Of a DNA stretch of 51,797 nt, positions 43,139 to 51,797 are shown piece by piece. The position numbers and the translations under genes are program-made. The notes beneath the pieces were generated by a model. It had not been told where the DNA came from and ran no database searches. It saw nothing but the letters and a program-made list of their open reading frames with translations. The DNA is from Sulfuritalea sp. (lineage in GTDB: Bacteria > Pseudomonadota > Gammaproteobacteria > Burkholderiales > Rhodocyclaceae), in NCBI GenBank assembly GCA_016708585.1, contig JADJFK010000024.1:1-51797 (forward strand), read 5' to 3'. Every line of letters begins with the position of its first letter. Position 1 is the stretch's first letter.

Positions 43139-43183
43139 TGCCATCCGTGCAATTCGCCCGGCCCAGCCATGTGAGGACAGGAA

Positions 43184-43936
43184 ATGCAGAACAGATTGGA
43201 TGGCAAGATCGCCGTTGTAACCGGCGCCAGCAGCGGGATTGGTCGCTCGATTGTCGAGCATTTCGTGGCCGCAGGCGCCAGCGTGGTCGCCTTTGCGCGC
43301 AACGCGGGCGCACTAAAGGAACTGGCAGCCGCGCATCCGGGCAAGGTGCTCGCCGTCGCGGGTGACGTGACGAAAGCCGAAGACCTGCAGCGCCTGGTGG
43401 CGGAAACCGTCAAGGCCCATGGCGGGGTCGACATCGTGGTGCCCAATGCCGGCATCGCGCGCGTGGTTTCATTCGCGGACAGCACGGCCGACGCCTGCAC
43501 CACCCAGTTCTCGGTCAACCTGTTCGGCGCCATCGAGACCGTGCGCCTGTTCCTGCCGCACATCCGCAAGGGCGGCTCGGTGCAGTTCATCACCACCTTC
43601 CTGACCCAGGTCGGCTTTCCCGGCCTGTCGATCTACAGCGCCAGCAAGGCGGCACTCAAGTCCTTCTCGCAGACGCTGGCGGCGGAACTCGCGCCGCAGG
43701 GCATACGCGTCAATTCGATCGCACCGGGCCCGATCGGCACGCCGTTGTGGGGCACGGTCGGCCTGCCGCCCGAGGTGTTGAATGTGGTTGCCGCCAACGT
43801 CACCGCGCGCCTGATGCCCGGCGCCTTCGGCCAGCCGGAGGACATCGCGCAGATGTCGGTGTTCCTGGCATCCGATGCCGCGAAGAATATCTACGGCCAG
43901 GAAATCGTCATCGACGGCGGCTATACGATCGGCTGA
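43184..43936 (+). CDS. short-chain dehydrogenase/reductase
   Basis: 250 residues of classical SDR type: VTGASSGIGRSI cofactor loop, VPNAGIARV (NAG motif), catalytic Ser in FITTFLTQVG and YSASKAALK with Tyr and Lys, and a C-terminal EIVIDGGYTIG. The basic residues expected for NADPH preference are seen at ARNAG. Substrate unknown. The FNR-type promoter upstream suggests expression at low oxygen. Confidence 0.9.
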   Translation: MQNRLDGKIAVVTGASSGIGRSIVEHFVAAGASVVAFARNAGALKELAAAHPGKVLAVAGDVTKAEDLQRLVAETVKAHGGVDIVVPNAGIARVVSFADSTADACTTQFSVNLFGAIETVRLFLPHIRKGGSVQFITTFLTQVGFPGLSIYSASKAALKSFSQTLAAELAPQGIRVNSIAPGPIGTPLWGTVGLPPEVLNVVAANVTARLMPGAFGQPEDIAQMSVFLASDAAKNIYGQEIVIDGGYTIG

Positions 43937-43938
43937 AT

Positions 43939-44082
43939 TCAGCGGCTGTGCAGCTTCTCCTGCAACCAGACCTTGATCAGCGACTGGTAGGGGACGTCCC
44001 TGGCGTTGGCCGCGGCCTTGATCGAGTCGAGCAGGTGTTGCGGCAGGCGCAGTGACCGCGGCGGCGCGGCTACCGCAACTCC
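43939..44082 (-). pseudogene. CopG/BrnA-like antitoxin remnant without native start
   Basis: The C-terminal 38 residues read as a ribbon-helix-helix antitoxin of the CopG/BrnA type: SLRLPQHLLDSIKAAA, then VPYQSLIKVWLQEKL. Upstream in frame there is no plausible ATG, GTG or TTG near the expected start; the frame enters the end of the secretin-like gene and a subtype-B repeat copy. No toxin gene is adjacent. Probably a 5'-truncated remnant. Confidence 0.5.
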
Positions 44083-44858
44083 TCCACCTTCAGCAAAAGT
44101 CGGCGCTGGCGGGACGCCGATTGGGTGCCGTAGCCGGCGATGGCGGCGGAACTGCCGCCCTGCTCGCCGACCGAGCCGCCGAGTTCCAGCCATTCGCCGA
44201 GCCGGCCGCTGACCGTAGTCACCAGCTGCTGGGTGTTGATGGTTCCGGGCTGCCGACCGAGCGTGTCGTCGCGCGGGCTGATGGCGATGGTCACGCGCTC
44301 GCCGTTGAGCTGCGGCACGGCGATGAAGCCGGTGCCGAGGTCGTATTGCACCAGTGTTTCCGAAACCAGGACGCCGGCCGGGGTGAACACGCGCTGGCGC
44401 AGCGGTATCTGCAATGACTGGCCGACCATGATCGCGGCGCGCCCGCCGTCGATGGTCTGCACCTGCTGCGAGATGTCGCGCCGGCTGCTGCTGTCGGACT
44501 GGTAGAGGTGGCCGCGGCCGGACACCGAGGTGCCGCCGGAACCCGTCACCACCCGCCCGGAAACCCCCGCGCCGCTTTGCGCGCCGCTGTCGGCGCCCTC
44601 CTGGCGCACGCTGATCATCAGCCGCCGCGGCGCCGTGTCGAGCGCCGCGACCAGGTCGCGTATCTCGGCCTGGTTGCGCGGCGAGGCGCGCAGGAAGATC
44701 TTGTCGTTCATGCCCGAAAGCGCGCCGCCCGGCTCGACGAAGGGGGCGATCTGCGGCAGCAACTGCTCGGCGCTGCGATGCCTGAGGCTGATGACCTCCA
44801 GCGCCTGGCCCCAGGCCAGGGCGCTGAACAGGACGAATGCGAAAAAGAGTCGTTTCAT
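44070..44858 (-). CDS. exported protein with secretin-N0/NolW-like domain
   Basis: 262 residues from ATG 44858. Signal peptide (LFFAFVLFSALAWG), then a segment like secretin N-domains (EVISLRHRSAEQLLPQIAPFV, ASPRNQAEIRDLVAALDTAPRRLMISV) and a Gly/Ser-rich spacer. A beta-rich C-terminal part (QTIDGGRAAIMVGQSLQIP, GTGFIAVPQLNGERVTIAI) follows. There is no secretin pore domain and no other secretion gene nearby, so function is unknown. The C-terminal 15 residues overlap a subtype-B repeat in antisense. Confidence 0.65.
   Translation of the reverse strand: MKRLFFAFVLFSALAWGQALEVISLRHRSAEQLLPQIAPFVEPGGALSGMNDKIFLRASPRNQAEIRDLVAALDTAPRRLMISVRQEGADSGAQSGAGVSGRVVTGSGGTSVSGRGHLYQSDSSSRRDISQQVQTIDGGRAAIMVGQSLQIPLRQRVFTPAGVLVSETLVQYDLGTGFIAVPQLNGERVTIAISPRDDTLGRQPGTINTQQLVTTVSGRLGEWLELGGSVGEQGGSSAAIAGYGTQSASRQRRLLLKVEELR
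44096..44117 (+). repeat. dispersed element, subtype B, at secretin-like gene end
   Basis: 22 nt match to the other subtype-B copies except at the last bases, antisense to the secretin-like gene. It lies between that gene's last residues and the antitoxin remnant. Confidence 0.6.
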
Positions 44859-44913
44859 AAGCGCGTACCCTGACTTTATACTGCCGCCCTCACCGTCCCG
44901 AGGAAGCCCGAAC

Positions 44914-46240
44914 ATGAAAATCGAAACCATCGCCGTGCATGGCGGCTACAGTCCCGACCCGACCACCAAGGCCGTCGCGGTGCCGATCTACCAGACCACA
45001 TCCTACGCCTTCGACGACACCCAGCATGGCGCCGACCTGTTCGACCTCAAGGTCGCCGGCAACATCTACACGCGCATCATGAACCCGACCACCGACGTGC
45101 TGGAAAAGCGCATGGCGGAACTGGAAGGCGGCATCGCCGCGCTGGGCGTGGCCTCGGGCATGGCGGCGATCACCTACGCGATCCAGACCATCGCCGAGGC
45201 CGGCGACAACATCGTCTCGGTCGGCACGCTCTACGGCGGCACCTACAACCTGTTCGCCCACACCCTGCCGCAATACGGCATCGAGGTGCGCTTCGCCGAC
45301 TACCGCAATCCGGAAAGTTTCAAGCCGCTGATCGACGGCCGCACCAAGGCGCTGTTCTGCGAATCCATCGGCAACCCGCTGGGCAACGTGGTCGACCTCG
45401 CCGCGCTGGCGAAGATCGCCCATGACGCCGGCGTGCCGCTGATCGTGGACAACACCGTGCCCACCCCCTACCTCTGCCGCCCCTTCGAGCACGGCGCCGA
45501 CATCGTGGTGCATGCGCTGACCAAATACCTCGGCGGCCATGGCAACAGCATCGGCGGCGTCATCGTCGATTCCGGCAAGTTCCCCTGGGCCGAGCACAAG
45601 GAGCGCTTCAAGCGCCTCAACACGCCGGACGTGTCCTACCACGGCGTGGTCTATACCGAAGCGCTGGGCCCCGCCGCCTACATCGGCCGCGCCCGCGTGG
45701 TGCCGCTGCGCAACACCGGCGCGGCGATCTCGCCCTTCAATTCCTTCCTGATCCTGCAGGGCATCGAAACCCTGGCGCTGCGCATGGACCGCATCTGCAA
45801 GAACACGCTGGCGGTGGCGAACTACCTCAAGGGCCACGCCAAGGTGGGCTGGGTCAATTACGCCGGCCTGCCCGACCATGCCGACCATGCGCTGATCCAG
45901 AAGTACATGGGCGGCCGCGCCTCGGGCATCCTGTCCTTCGGCGTCAAGGGCGGGCGGCATGGCCGGCGGCGCGCGCTTCCAGGATGCGCTGAAGCTGGTC
46001 ACGCGCCTGGTCAACATCGGCGACGCCAAGAGCCTGGCCTGCCATCCGGCGTCGACCACGCACCGCCAGCTCTCGGTGGAAGAGATGCAGAACGCCGGCG
46101 TCTCGGAAGACATGGTGCGCCTGTCGATCGGCATCGAGCACATCGACGACATCAAGGCCGACCTGGAGCAGGCGCTGGCAGCGGGTAAGCGCGGGCGAAG
46201 CCGGCGGCGGACTGGCGTCGCCCTGCGGCTTTTCAGGTAA
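44914..46240 (+). pseudogene. metY: O-acetylhomoserine aminocarboxypropyltransferase, frameshifted
   Basis: PLP enzyme that makes homocysteine or methionine from O-acetylhomoserine and sulfide or methanethiol. The first frame (from ATG 44914, site GAGGAAG) is normal: YTRIMNPTTDVLEKRMAELEGG with the YxR phosphate grip, VDNTVPTPYLC, and the PLP lysine in VHALTKYLGGHG. At about 45948-45958 (GGGCGGGCGGC) the frame shifts by +1, consistent with a tandem 4-nt duplication. The remaining 90 residues (MAGGARFQDALKLVTRLV, DAKSLACHPASTTHRQLS) continue in the next frame to 46240. Read as given, the product loses the C-terminal substrate-binding region. Confidence 0.85.
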
Positions 46241-47876
46241 TGACCGTCGGCCGCCCGCGCCCGCTGCGTGCCTTGAGCCCCGAGATTTCGTCGGCAATGG
46301 CGATCAGATCGGCCAGCAATAGTTGCGCGTCGCCCCGCTGGCGCGCCGGATCGGCTTCGAAGGCTTCCAGGTAGACCCGCAGGGTCGCGCCTTCGGTGCC
46401 GGTGCCGGAGAGGCGGAAGACGATGCGCGAACCGTCGGCAAAAATGATGCGCAGCCCCTGCCCGGTCGATACGCTGCCATCGACCGGATCGGTGTAGCTG
46501 AAATCGTCGCAGGCCTTCACCGTGTAGTTGCCGAAGGCCCTGCCCGGCAGCGTGGTGAAAGCGCCGCGCACCTGTTCCATGATGCCGTTGGCGACATCGG
46601 TCGGCAGCGCCTCGTGGTCGTGGCGCGAATAGACGTTGCGGCCGAAGACGGCCCAGTGATCAGCCAGGATCTGCTCTACCGACTGCCGGCGCTTGGCCAG
46701 GATGTTGAGCCAGAACAGCACGGCCCACAGGCCGTCCTTTTCGCGCACGTGGCTGGAGCCGGTGCCGAAGCTTTCCTCGCCGCAGAGCGTGACCTTGCCG
46801 GCATCCATCAGGTTGCCGAAGAACTTCCAGCCGGTGGGCGTCTCGAAGCAGGGCACGCCGAGCTTCTGCGCGACGCGGTCGGCCGCGGCGCTGGTCGGCA
46901 TCGAGCGCGCGATGCCGGCGATGCCTTTGGCGTAGCCCGGCGCCAGCGTGGCGTTGGCGGCGATCACGGCCAGGCTGTCGGAGGGCGTGACGAAGAAGCC
47001 GCGGCCGAGGACCATGTTGCGGTCGCCGTCGCCGTCGGAGGCGGCGCCGAAATCCGGCGCGTCGGCACCGAACATGATCTCCACCAGCTGGTCGGCGTAG
47101 GTCAGGTTGGGATCGGGATGGCCGCCGCCGAAATCCTCCAGCGGCACGCCGTTGATCACCGTGCCGGCGGGCGCGCCGAGGCGCCGCTCGATGATCTCTT
47201 TGGCATAGGGGCCGGTCACCGCGTGCATGGCGTCGAAGCAGAGTTCGAAGCCGCCGGCGATCAGCTCGCGGATCGCGGCGAAATCGAACAGCGATTCCAT
47301 GAGTCCGGCATAGTCGGCGACGGGATCGATGACCTCGACCACCATATCGCCCACCGCCTGCGTGCCGATGCGATCAAGGTCGATGTCATCGGCATCGACG
47401 ATGCGATAGCTTGACAGCGCCTTGCTGCGGGCGAAGATGGCGTCGGTGACCTTTTCCGGCGCCGGGCCGCCGTTGCCGGTGTTGTACTTGATGCCGAAGT
47501 CGCCCTCGGGCCCGCCGGGGTTGTGGCTGGCGGAAAGGATCAGGCCGCCGAAGGCCTGGTACTTGCGGATCACGCAGGAGGCGGCCGGGGTGGACAGGAT
47601 GCCGCCCTGCCCCACCAGCACGCGACTGACACCGCTGGCGGCGGCCATGCGCAGGATCACCTGGATCGCCTGGCGGTTGTGATAACGGCCGTCGCCGCCC
47701 ACCACCAGCGTGATGCCGGCGGGCGCCGGGCCATTGTCGAAAATAGTGTCGAACACGGCCTGGACGAAGTTCTCCAGGTAGTGCGGCGCCTGGAAGGCGG
47801 CGACCTTCTTGCGCAGGCCGGAGGTGCCCGGCTTCTGGTCGGTGAAAGGCGTGGTAGCGACGGTTCTGGCATTCAT
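46233..47876 (-). CDS. pgm: phosphoglucomutase (alpha-D-glucose phosphate-specific)
   Basis: 547 residues; interconverts glucose-1-phosphate and glucose-6-phosphate. Catalytic serine loop LSASHNPGGPEGDFG, metal loop ASDGDGDRNM, sugar-binding GEESFGTGSSHVREKDG and phosphate-binding RLSGTGTEGATLRVY are all intact, as is the N-terminal FTDQKPGTSGLRKK. It overlaps the upstream small gene by 4 nt and converges with metY with an 8-nt overlap. Confidence 0.96.
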   Translation of the reverse strand: MNARTVATTPFTDQKPGTSGLRKKVAAFQAPHYLENFVQAVFDTIFDNGPAPAGITLVVGGDGRYHNRQAIQVILRMAAASGVSRVLVGQGGILSTPAASCVIRKYQAFGGLILSASHNPGGPEGDFGIKYNTGNGGPAPEKVTDAIFARSKALSSYRIVDADDIDLDRIGTQAVGDMVVEVIDPVADYAGLMESLFDFAAIRELIAGGFELCFDAMHAVTGPYAKEIIERRLGAPAGTVINGVPLEDFGGGHPDPNLTYADQLVEIMFGADAPDFGAASDGDGDRNMVLGRGFFVTPSDSLAVIAANATLAPGYAKGIAGIARSMPTSAAADRVAQKLGVPCFETPTGWKFFGNLMDAGKVTLCGEESFGTGSSHVREKDGLWAVLFWLNILAKRRQSVEQILADHWAVFGRNVYSRHDHEALPTDVANGIMEQVRGAFTTLPGRAFGNYTVKACDDFSYTDPVDGSVSTGQGLRIIFADGSRIVFRLSGTGTEGATLRVYLEAFEADPARQRGDAQLLLADLIAIADEISGLKARSGRGRPTVIT

Positions 47877-48160
47877 TGCTTGGCTCCCTTATGTTTTTTG
47901 GCGGCGTCCTGCATGGCCAGGCTTTGCAGCCCGCGCAAGACCGCGGCGCGCAGGCGCGCCAAGGTATCTTCCAGCGGCGCCTGCGGCGAGACCTCGAGGC
48001 CCAGGTCGCGCGCGATGCGGTTGATGCGCGTCGCATCGAGCGGCAGGCCGCCGGCATCGATGGCCGCAATGACCTCCCGCCCGGCCTGCAGTTCGCTCGG
48101 CAGCTTCGGCTTGCGCCGCAGCCAGGCCTTCAGCGTCCGCAGCAGGCGCGCGGCGGGCAT
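47873..48160 (-). CDS. small conserved hypothetical protein
   Basis: 95 residues, basic N-terminus (RLLRTLKAWLRRKPKLP) and helical middle (GREVIAAIDAGGLPLDATRINRIARDLGLEV), with no signal peptide or membrane segment. Its stop overlaps the pgm start (ATGA), and it begins 10 nt after the reductase, so it is embedded in the operon. No family recognised. Confidence 0.65.
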   Translation of the reverse strand: MPAARLLRTLKAWLRRKPKLPSELQAGREVIAAIDAGGLPLDATRINRIARDLGLEVSPQAPLEDTLARLRAAVLRGLQSLAMQDAAKKHKGAKQ

Positions 48161-48169
48161 TTGCGCTCC

Positions 48170-50287
48170 CTACAACCACTTCTGCATCGGATAGGCGCCC
48201 AGCAGCGGACGCTGCAGCGCGGCGGCGGCGATCTGGCGGCCCCACTTGAACTCCTTGAAAAGCACGATGAAGTTCCACATGTCGCGCAGCACCAGGCCGC
48301 GCTCGCGCCAGGAAAGCTTCATCAGCGCTTCCGGAAAATCCGCTTCGTGCGGACGGTCGAAGGCGATCTTGAGCGGGTTCCACTGGTCGCTGCAGCGACG
48401 CACCTCGGAGGCGATCATCTTGCGGTAGATCTCCTGCACCGGCCGATTGCGACGCGCCGCCTCGACGATGGCCTCGCCGGAGATCGCCCCCGAATGCAGG
48501 GCGCAGCTCATGCCTTCGCCGATCATGTTGAGGAAACCCGCCGCCTGCCCGGTGACCAGCACGTTGCCCTGGCCGAAGACGTAGCGGTTGATCAGCGAGG
48601 GGCCGAAGTTCTCGGCGCAGCCTTCGTGGTCGTCGTCGGCCGGCTTCAGGTGCACGCCGTGCTTGTCCTTGAGGTATTGCTCGACCACCTGGTGCTTCTT
48701 CGCGAAATTGTCGCCGCGCTTGAAGCCGACGCCGACGATCTGCCGTCCGTCGCGCGCATGGCTCCATGTGTAGTGGCCGAGCCCCGGATGGAACCAGAAG
48801 TGGAAGTAATCCGGGGACAAGGGGCAATCGATGATCTCGTGGAACTTCTGGCCGACGAAGAACCAGGGGATCTGCTTCGGATAATCCGGATAGACCGCGC
48901 GCACCACCAGCGAACTGGGGCCGTCGGCGCCGATCACCTGGCGCGCGCGGTATTCGACGGGCTCGCCGCCGCGCCGGGCATGGACGATGACGTGGTCGCC
49001 CTTGTCTTCGAGCCCGGCAAACGATGTCTGGTCGTGCACCTCGGCGCCGCTGCGCTGGATCGCCCAGTGGTCGGAATATTTGCGATGCAGGTGCGGTGTG
49101 GTGCCGTGGAAGAAATCCATCGGCATTTCGACGCGGCAGGGAAAATGGAAGGTGACGCCGCGGCAGGAGGTCGGCTCGTGCAGCACCTCGCGCGGCAGCG
49201 GGCCGAAGTTCTCCAGCAGGAAGCGGTGGCCGCGCGGCGAGAGGATGCCGCTGCAGATCTTGTGGCGCGGCAGTTCCTTGCGCTCCAGCACCACGGTTTC
49301 CAGCCCGGCATCGACCGTGCGCTTGGCGGCGGCGGCGGCGGCGAGGCTGGCGCCCACGATGACGACATCGACATTACGCATGGGCATGTCCTCGTTCAGC
49401 GCCAGTTCGGCCAGGTGCAGCACCGGCACGCCGGCGACGCGGCGCAAGACCTCGCGCCCGGCCGGATCCTCGACCACGATGCGCGCCGGGCGGCGGCCCT
49501 TGAGCATCCAGCGCGCTTCGGCCTCGTCGCAGGCCGGGATCGCGATGCGCTGCAGGTCGAGGTTCATGGCGCAGCCACTTTCCTTGCGCAGCGCGTCGTA
49601 GTGCGCGACCAGGCGTTCATGGTCGGCGTGGAAGGCACGCGCTTCGATCACGTAAAAGTCGGCGCTGGCGATACGGCGCCGGATGGCGCTCAGGTTGCCC
49701 AGCGCCTCGCCCAGGCCCTGCAGCCGTGCCCCCGGCAGCCACTGGCGCAACTGGCGCAGCAAGAGGCCGTCGCCGACCACCAGCGTGCGGCCGCCGAGCA
49801 TGTCGAGGAAGCGCCGCCGCCGGCCCGGATCGATCGTGCCGCCGGCTTCCAGTGCCAGCGCGATGTCCGCGCCGTCATCCGTGGCGCAGCGGATGCCGAG
49901 CAGGTCGAGGACGCGCGCCAGCAGTCCGCCATCGGCGCGCAAGGCCGCACCGGGCAGCAGCAGCGCTCCCGCCGGGCGGCGGTCCGGCCACGGCGCGGCA
50001 CTCGACCGAGCGCGGCAGATCGGCGGGCGGCACGTCGCGCCGCAGGGCCATGATCATTCCCGACAGGTCGATGTTCTCCGGGCAGACCGGGTCGCAGGCG
50101 CCGCACAGCGTGCAGGCATCCAGCACCGGGTTCAGTTCGCCGACCGTGGCGCCGTTCTGTCGCGCCTTGGCGATACCCTCCGGGCTGAAGCGCGGATCGC
50201 GCCGGCTGCGCCACATCGGGCAGACCAGGCGGCACAGGCTGCAGCCGCTGCAGGCCGGGAAGTCGCGGGGATGGGCGTCGAATACAT
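48170..50287 (-). pseudogene. 4Fe-4S / geranylgeranyl-reductase-type FAD fusion with two compensating frameshifts
   Basis: The ATG at 50287 overlaps the upstream stop (TGATG) and is in the same frame as the long downstream part, and 2118 nt is divisible by three. Between about 50282 and 49980 the recognisable protein lies in another frame: FDAHPRDFPACSGCSLCRLVCP and LDACTLCGACDPVCPENIDL, a 2x[4Fe-4S] domain. A missing base near the start and an extra base near 49978-49986 would restore one polypeptide. The downstream part has a linker domain and, from about 49387 (MPMRNVDVVIVGASLAAAAAA), an FAD reductase of the geranylgeranyl reductase family (KICSGILSPRG, GQAAGFLNMIGEGMS). The reductase may still be made from ATG 49387. 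Context suggests an electron-transfer partner of the adjacent FAD oxidase. Confidence 0.7.
49654..49677 (+). repeat. dispersed element, antisense in Fe-S/reductase gene
   Basis: Copy with GGCGCTGGCGATACGG on the non-coding strand; the gene reads it as R-I-A-S-A-D-F-Y. Combines the CTGG of subtype B with the GATACGG of subtype A. Confidence 0.65.
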
Positions 50288-51797
50288 CAGAAAATCACGT
50301 CGCGGTTGAGGATCATGGCCGGGTCGGCCTGGCGCTTCATGGCCAGGTGCTTGTCCACCAGCGCATCGCCGAAGACGCGGCGGATGTAGCCCTTCATCAT
50401 GCCGCCGAAGCGGTAGTAGCTGGCGCCGAGATCCACGCCGATGTCGTAGATGGCGTTCTTGAAGGACTGGAAGTGGTCGCGGCTATACACCGCGTCCTCG
50501 ATCATCGGCTCGAACTCGCAGCCGTAGGCCCAGCCCTCGGCGCCGGGCGGCACGCAGGACATCTCGTAGTGCGCCTTGTGCTCCGGCCGCAGCTTGATAC
50601 CGACACAGTAGAGCGTGTAGTGCGGGAAGAACTTGCGGCACACGGCATTGCCGCGTTCCACGGCCTCGATGAACGTATCCGCCGAAGTCGCCAGATCGGG
50701 AATCACCATGGTGCGCGAGCCCCAGTGCTTCCACACCGCGCGCGAGAAGACCACGGTGCGGTCCTCCATGCGGCCGTCGCGGTGGAACTCGGGACGGCGG
50801 AACTCGGGGAACACGGCCTGCTTGCGGCGCAGCAGGTAGAGCGCCTCGCCGATCCGCCACGGCCGCAGCGCATAATGGCCGGCCATGCACAGGGCGAAGC
50901 CGAATTCGCCATGGCCGCGCAGGCGCTTTTCCCAGATCGCCTTGAAGGCCGCCTCGCGCTCGGCCGAATCGAAGGCCACCAGCAGATTCACCGCGCAATC
51001 CATGATGGTGAGGATGCCCGAGTAGTCGCTGGCATCGTTGCGGTCCAGCATCTGCAGGTCCTCGATCGCCTCGCGCAAGGTCGAGTAATAGTAGTAGTGC
51101 ATCGACAGCGGCGTGTAGGGGCGGATCTTCAGCGTCGCCTCGGTGATCACGCCGAACTGGCCGTAGCCGAGGATCACGCGCTGGAACAGTTCCGCGTTCT
51201 CCGTGTCGGAACACTCGACGATCTCGCCGGTCGGCGTCACCACCTGCAGCGAGAGCGCCTGGTCGGCGCTGCAGCCGAGGCGCGCGGAGTTGACGTCGAT
51301 GCCGCCGACGCCCAGCGTGCCGCCCACCGACGAGGTCATGTTGAGCGGCGCCGAAAGGTAGTCGAGGCCTGCGCGGCGCAGTTCCTCGGCCAGGCCGTGC
51401 CAGTAGATGCCGGCCTCGGTGCGCACGGTCAGCGCTTCCGCGTCTATCGCCAGCACGCGGCTCATGCCGGTCATGTCGAGCAGCACGCCGCCGTAGGCCA
51501 CCGATTCGCCCTCGGTGGTGAGGCCGCCGCCGCGCACCGTGACCGGCACGCGATGCGCCTGCGCCGCCTGGAGCAGGGCCGACACCTGGGCCGCGCTGCG
51601 CGCCACCACCACGCCGTGCGGCATGCCGTAGGCCGTGCCGCCGGCATCGGTGGCGAAGATGCCGCGCGTGGCGGCGCTTTCCACCACCTCGACGTCCGCC
51701 GCGCGCAGCGCCGCGACGAATTCGGGCCAGCCCGGGCCGCTCCAGCGCGCGGGATTGGTCTGCTGGCGGACGATGCCCTGCAGGGCGTCGGGCGCCA
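50287..51797 (-). CDS. FAD-linked oxidase (GlcD/DHCR24-like), 5' end beyond window
   Basis: At least 503 residues; the frame is open to the window edge (upstream residues QTNPARWSGPGWPEFVAAL split as QTNPARWSG and PGWPEFVAAL). The PCMH-type FAD domain is clear: VVVARSAAQVSALLQAAQ, VTVRGGGLTTEGES, and SSVGGTLGVGGIDVNSARLGCSADQ. The C-terminal part (FPHYTLYCVGIKLRPEHKAHYE) resembles the DHCR24/cytokinin-oxidase branch. The substrate is unknown. The following Fe-S/reductase gene is coupled (TGATG), suggesting an oxidoreductase complex feeding a lipid or isoprenoid reduction. Confidence 0.8.
   Translation of the reverse strand, partial: APDALQGIVRQQTNPARWSGPGWPEFVAALRAADVEVVESAATRGIFATDAGGTAYGMPHGVVVARSAAQVSALLQAAQAHRVPVTVRGGGLTTEGESVAYGGVLLDMTGMSRVLAIDAEALTVRTEAGIYWHGLAEELRRAGLDYLSAPLNMTSSVGGTLGVGGIDVNSARLGCSADQALSLQVVTPTGEIVECSDTENAELFQRVILGYGQFGVITEATLKIRPYTPLSMHYYYYSTLREAIEDLQMLDRNDASDYSGILTIMDCAVNLLVAFDSAEREAAFKAIWEKRLRGHGEFGFALCMAGHYALRPWRIGEALYLLRRKQAVFPEFRRPEFHRDGRMEDRTVVFSRAVWKHWGSRTMVIPDLATSADTFIEAVERGNAVCRKFFPHYTLYCVGIKLRPEHKAHYEMSCVPPGAEGWAYGCEFEPMIEDAVYSRDHFQSFKNAIYDIGVDLGASYYRFGGMMKGYIRRVFGDALVDKHLAMKRQADPAMILNRDVIF

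Noticed and set aside
47876..50053. 725-codon open frame antisense to the Fe-S/reductase gene
   Set aside because: Shadow frame; the minus strand carries clear FAD and Fe-S motifs.

Overview
The window looks like the chromosome of a high-GC betaproteobacterium, most likely Rhodocyclales-like. The pointers are a polyhydroxyalkanoate phasin, an SHP/DHC cytochrome cluster, a class III cyclase-rich signalling block and ClpB, MoaE and MmeI-type proteins of proteobacterial character. Genus assignment is inference. No rRNA, tRNA, CRISPR array or complete insertion sequence was seen.

Positions 1-5253 (all minus strand) are a layered defence operon. A type III restriction-modification pair forms the frame, and both of its genes are broken: mod survives only as an N-terminal piece (4714-5253) and a C-terminal piece (3133-3429), and res (1-1380) has lost its helicase core and carries a frameshift. 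Between the mod pieces sit an EVE-HNH-type endonuclease and a MazG-like pyrophosphohydrolase. Between mod and res sit an OLD/ABC-type ATPase and a TOPRIM-like partner. Nearly all junctions overlap (GTGA, or 2-14 nt), as in one co-translated operon.

Positions 5483-11233 hold a small membrane protein, a PIN/Phd toxin-antitoxin pair, the divergent ybbA-like/tesA pair, the tRNA selenouridine synthase and a methyltransferase, then a nucleotidyl cyclase with a C-terminal hemerythrin-like domain. A Pat-type protein acetyltransferase, Tag glycosylase, a GAF-GAF-PAS-cyclase, an acyl-CoA ligase and an MFS transporter follow (11332-19848). Positions 20316-24068 carry an MmeI-like restriction-methylation enzyme, a hidden 59-residue AbrB-like protein and a VapBC pair. 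ClpB has a clear sigma-32-type promoter. After a DUF1304 protein and the phasin come moaE, moaD, moeA, mobB, an ATP-grasp-like protein and a DinG-type helicase (27409-33693).

Positions about 33718-42845 are a visibly lower-GC island: SHP, diheme and octaheme cytochromes c, a cytochrome b, two flavin reductases, PepSY proteins and a two-component system. Its left edge is a truncated cation-efflux gene abutting dinG. The right part returns to high GC: an SDR behind an FNR-type promoter, a secretin-domain protein, frameshifted metY, pgm, a frameshifted Fe-S/geranylgeranyl-reductase fusion, and an FAD-linked oxidase cut by the window end.

The most unusual signal is a dispersed element of about 24 bp, core GTCGGCGCCGGCGACACGG. 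It recurs about a dozen times, usually inside genes and in the same frame and orientation, so that unrelated proteins (Mod, MFS, MmeI-like, ClpB, MoeA, ATP-grasp, Tag) all contain a KVGAGDTA-like octapeptide in a variable loop. A longer hairpin-containing version sits in moaE. Apart from one partial match at its right edge, the element is absent from the low-GC acquired segments.
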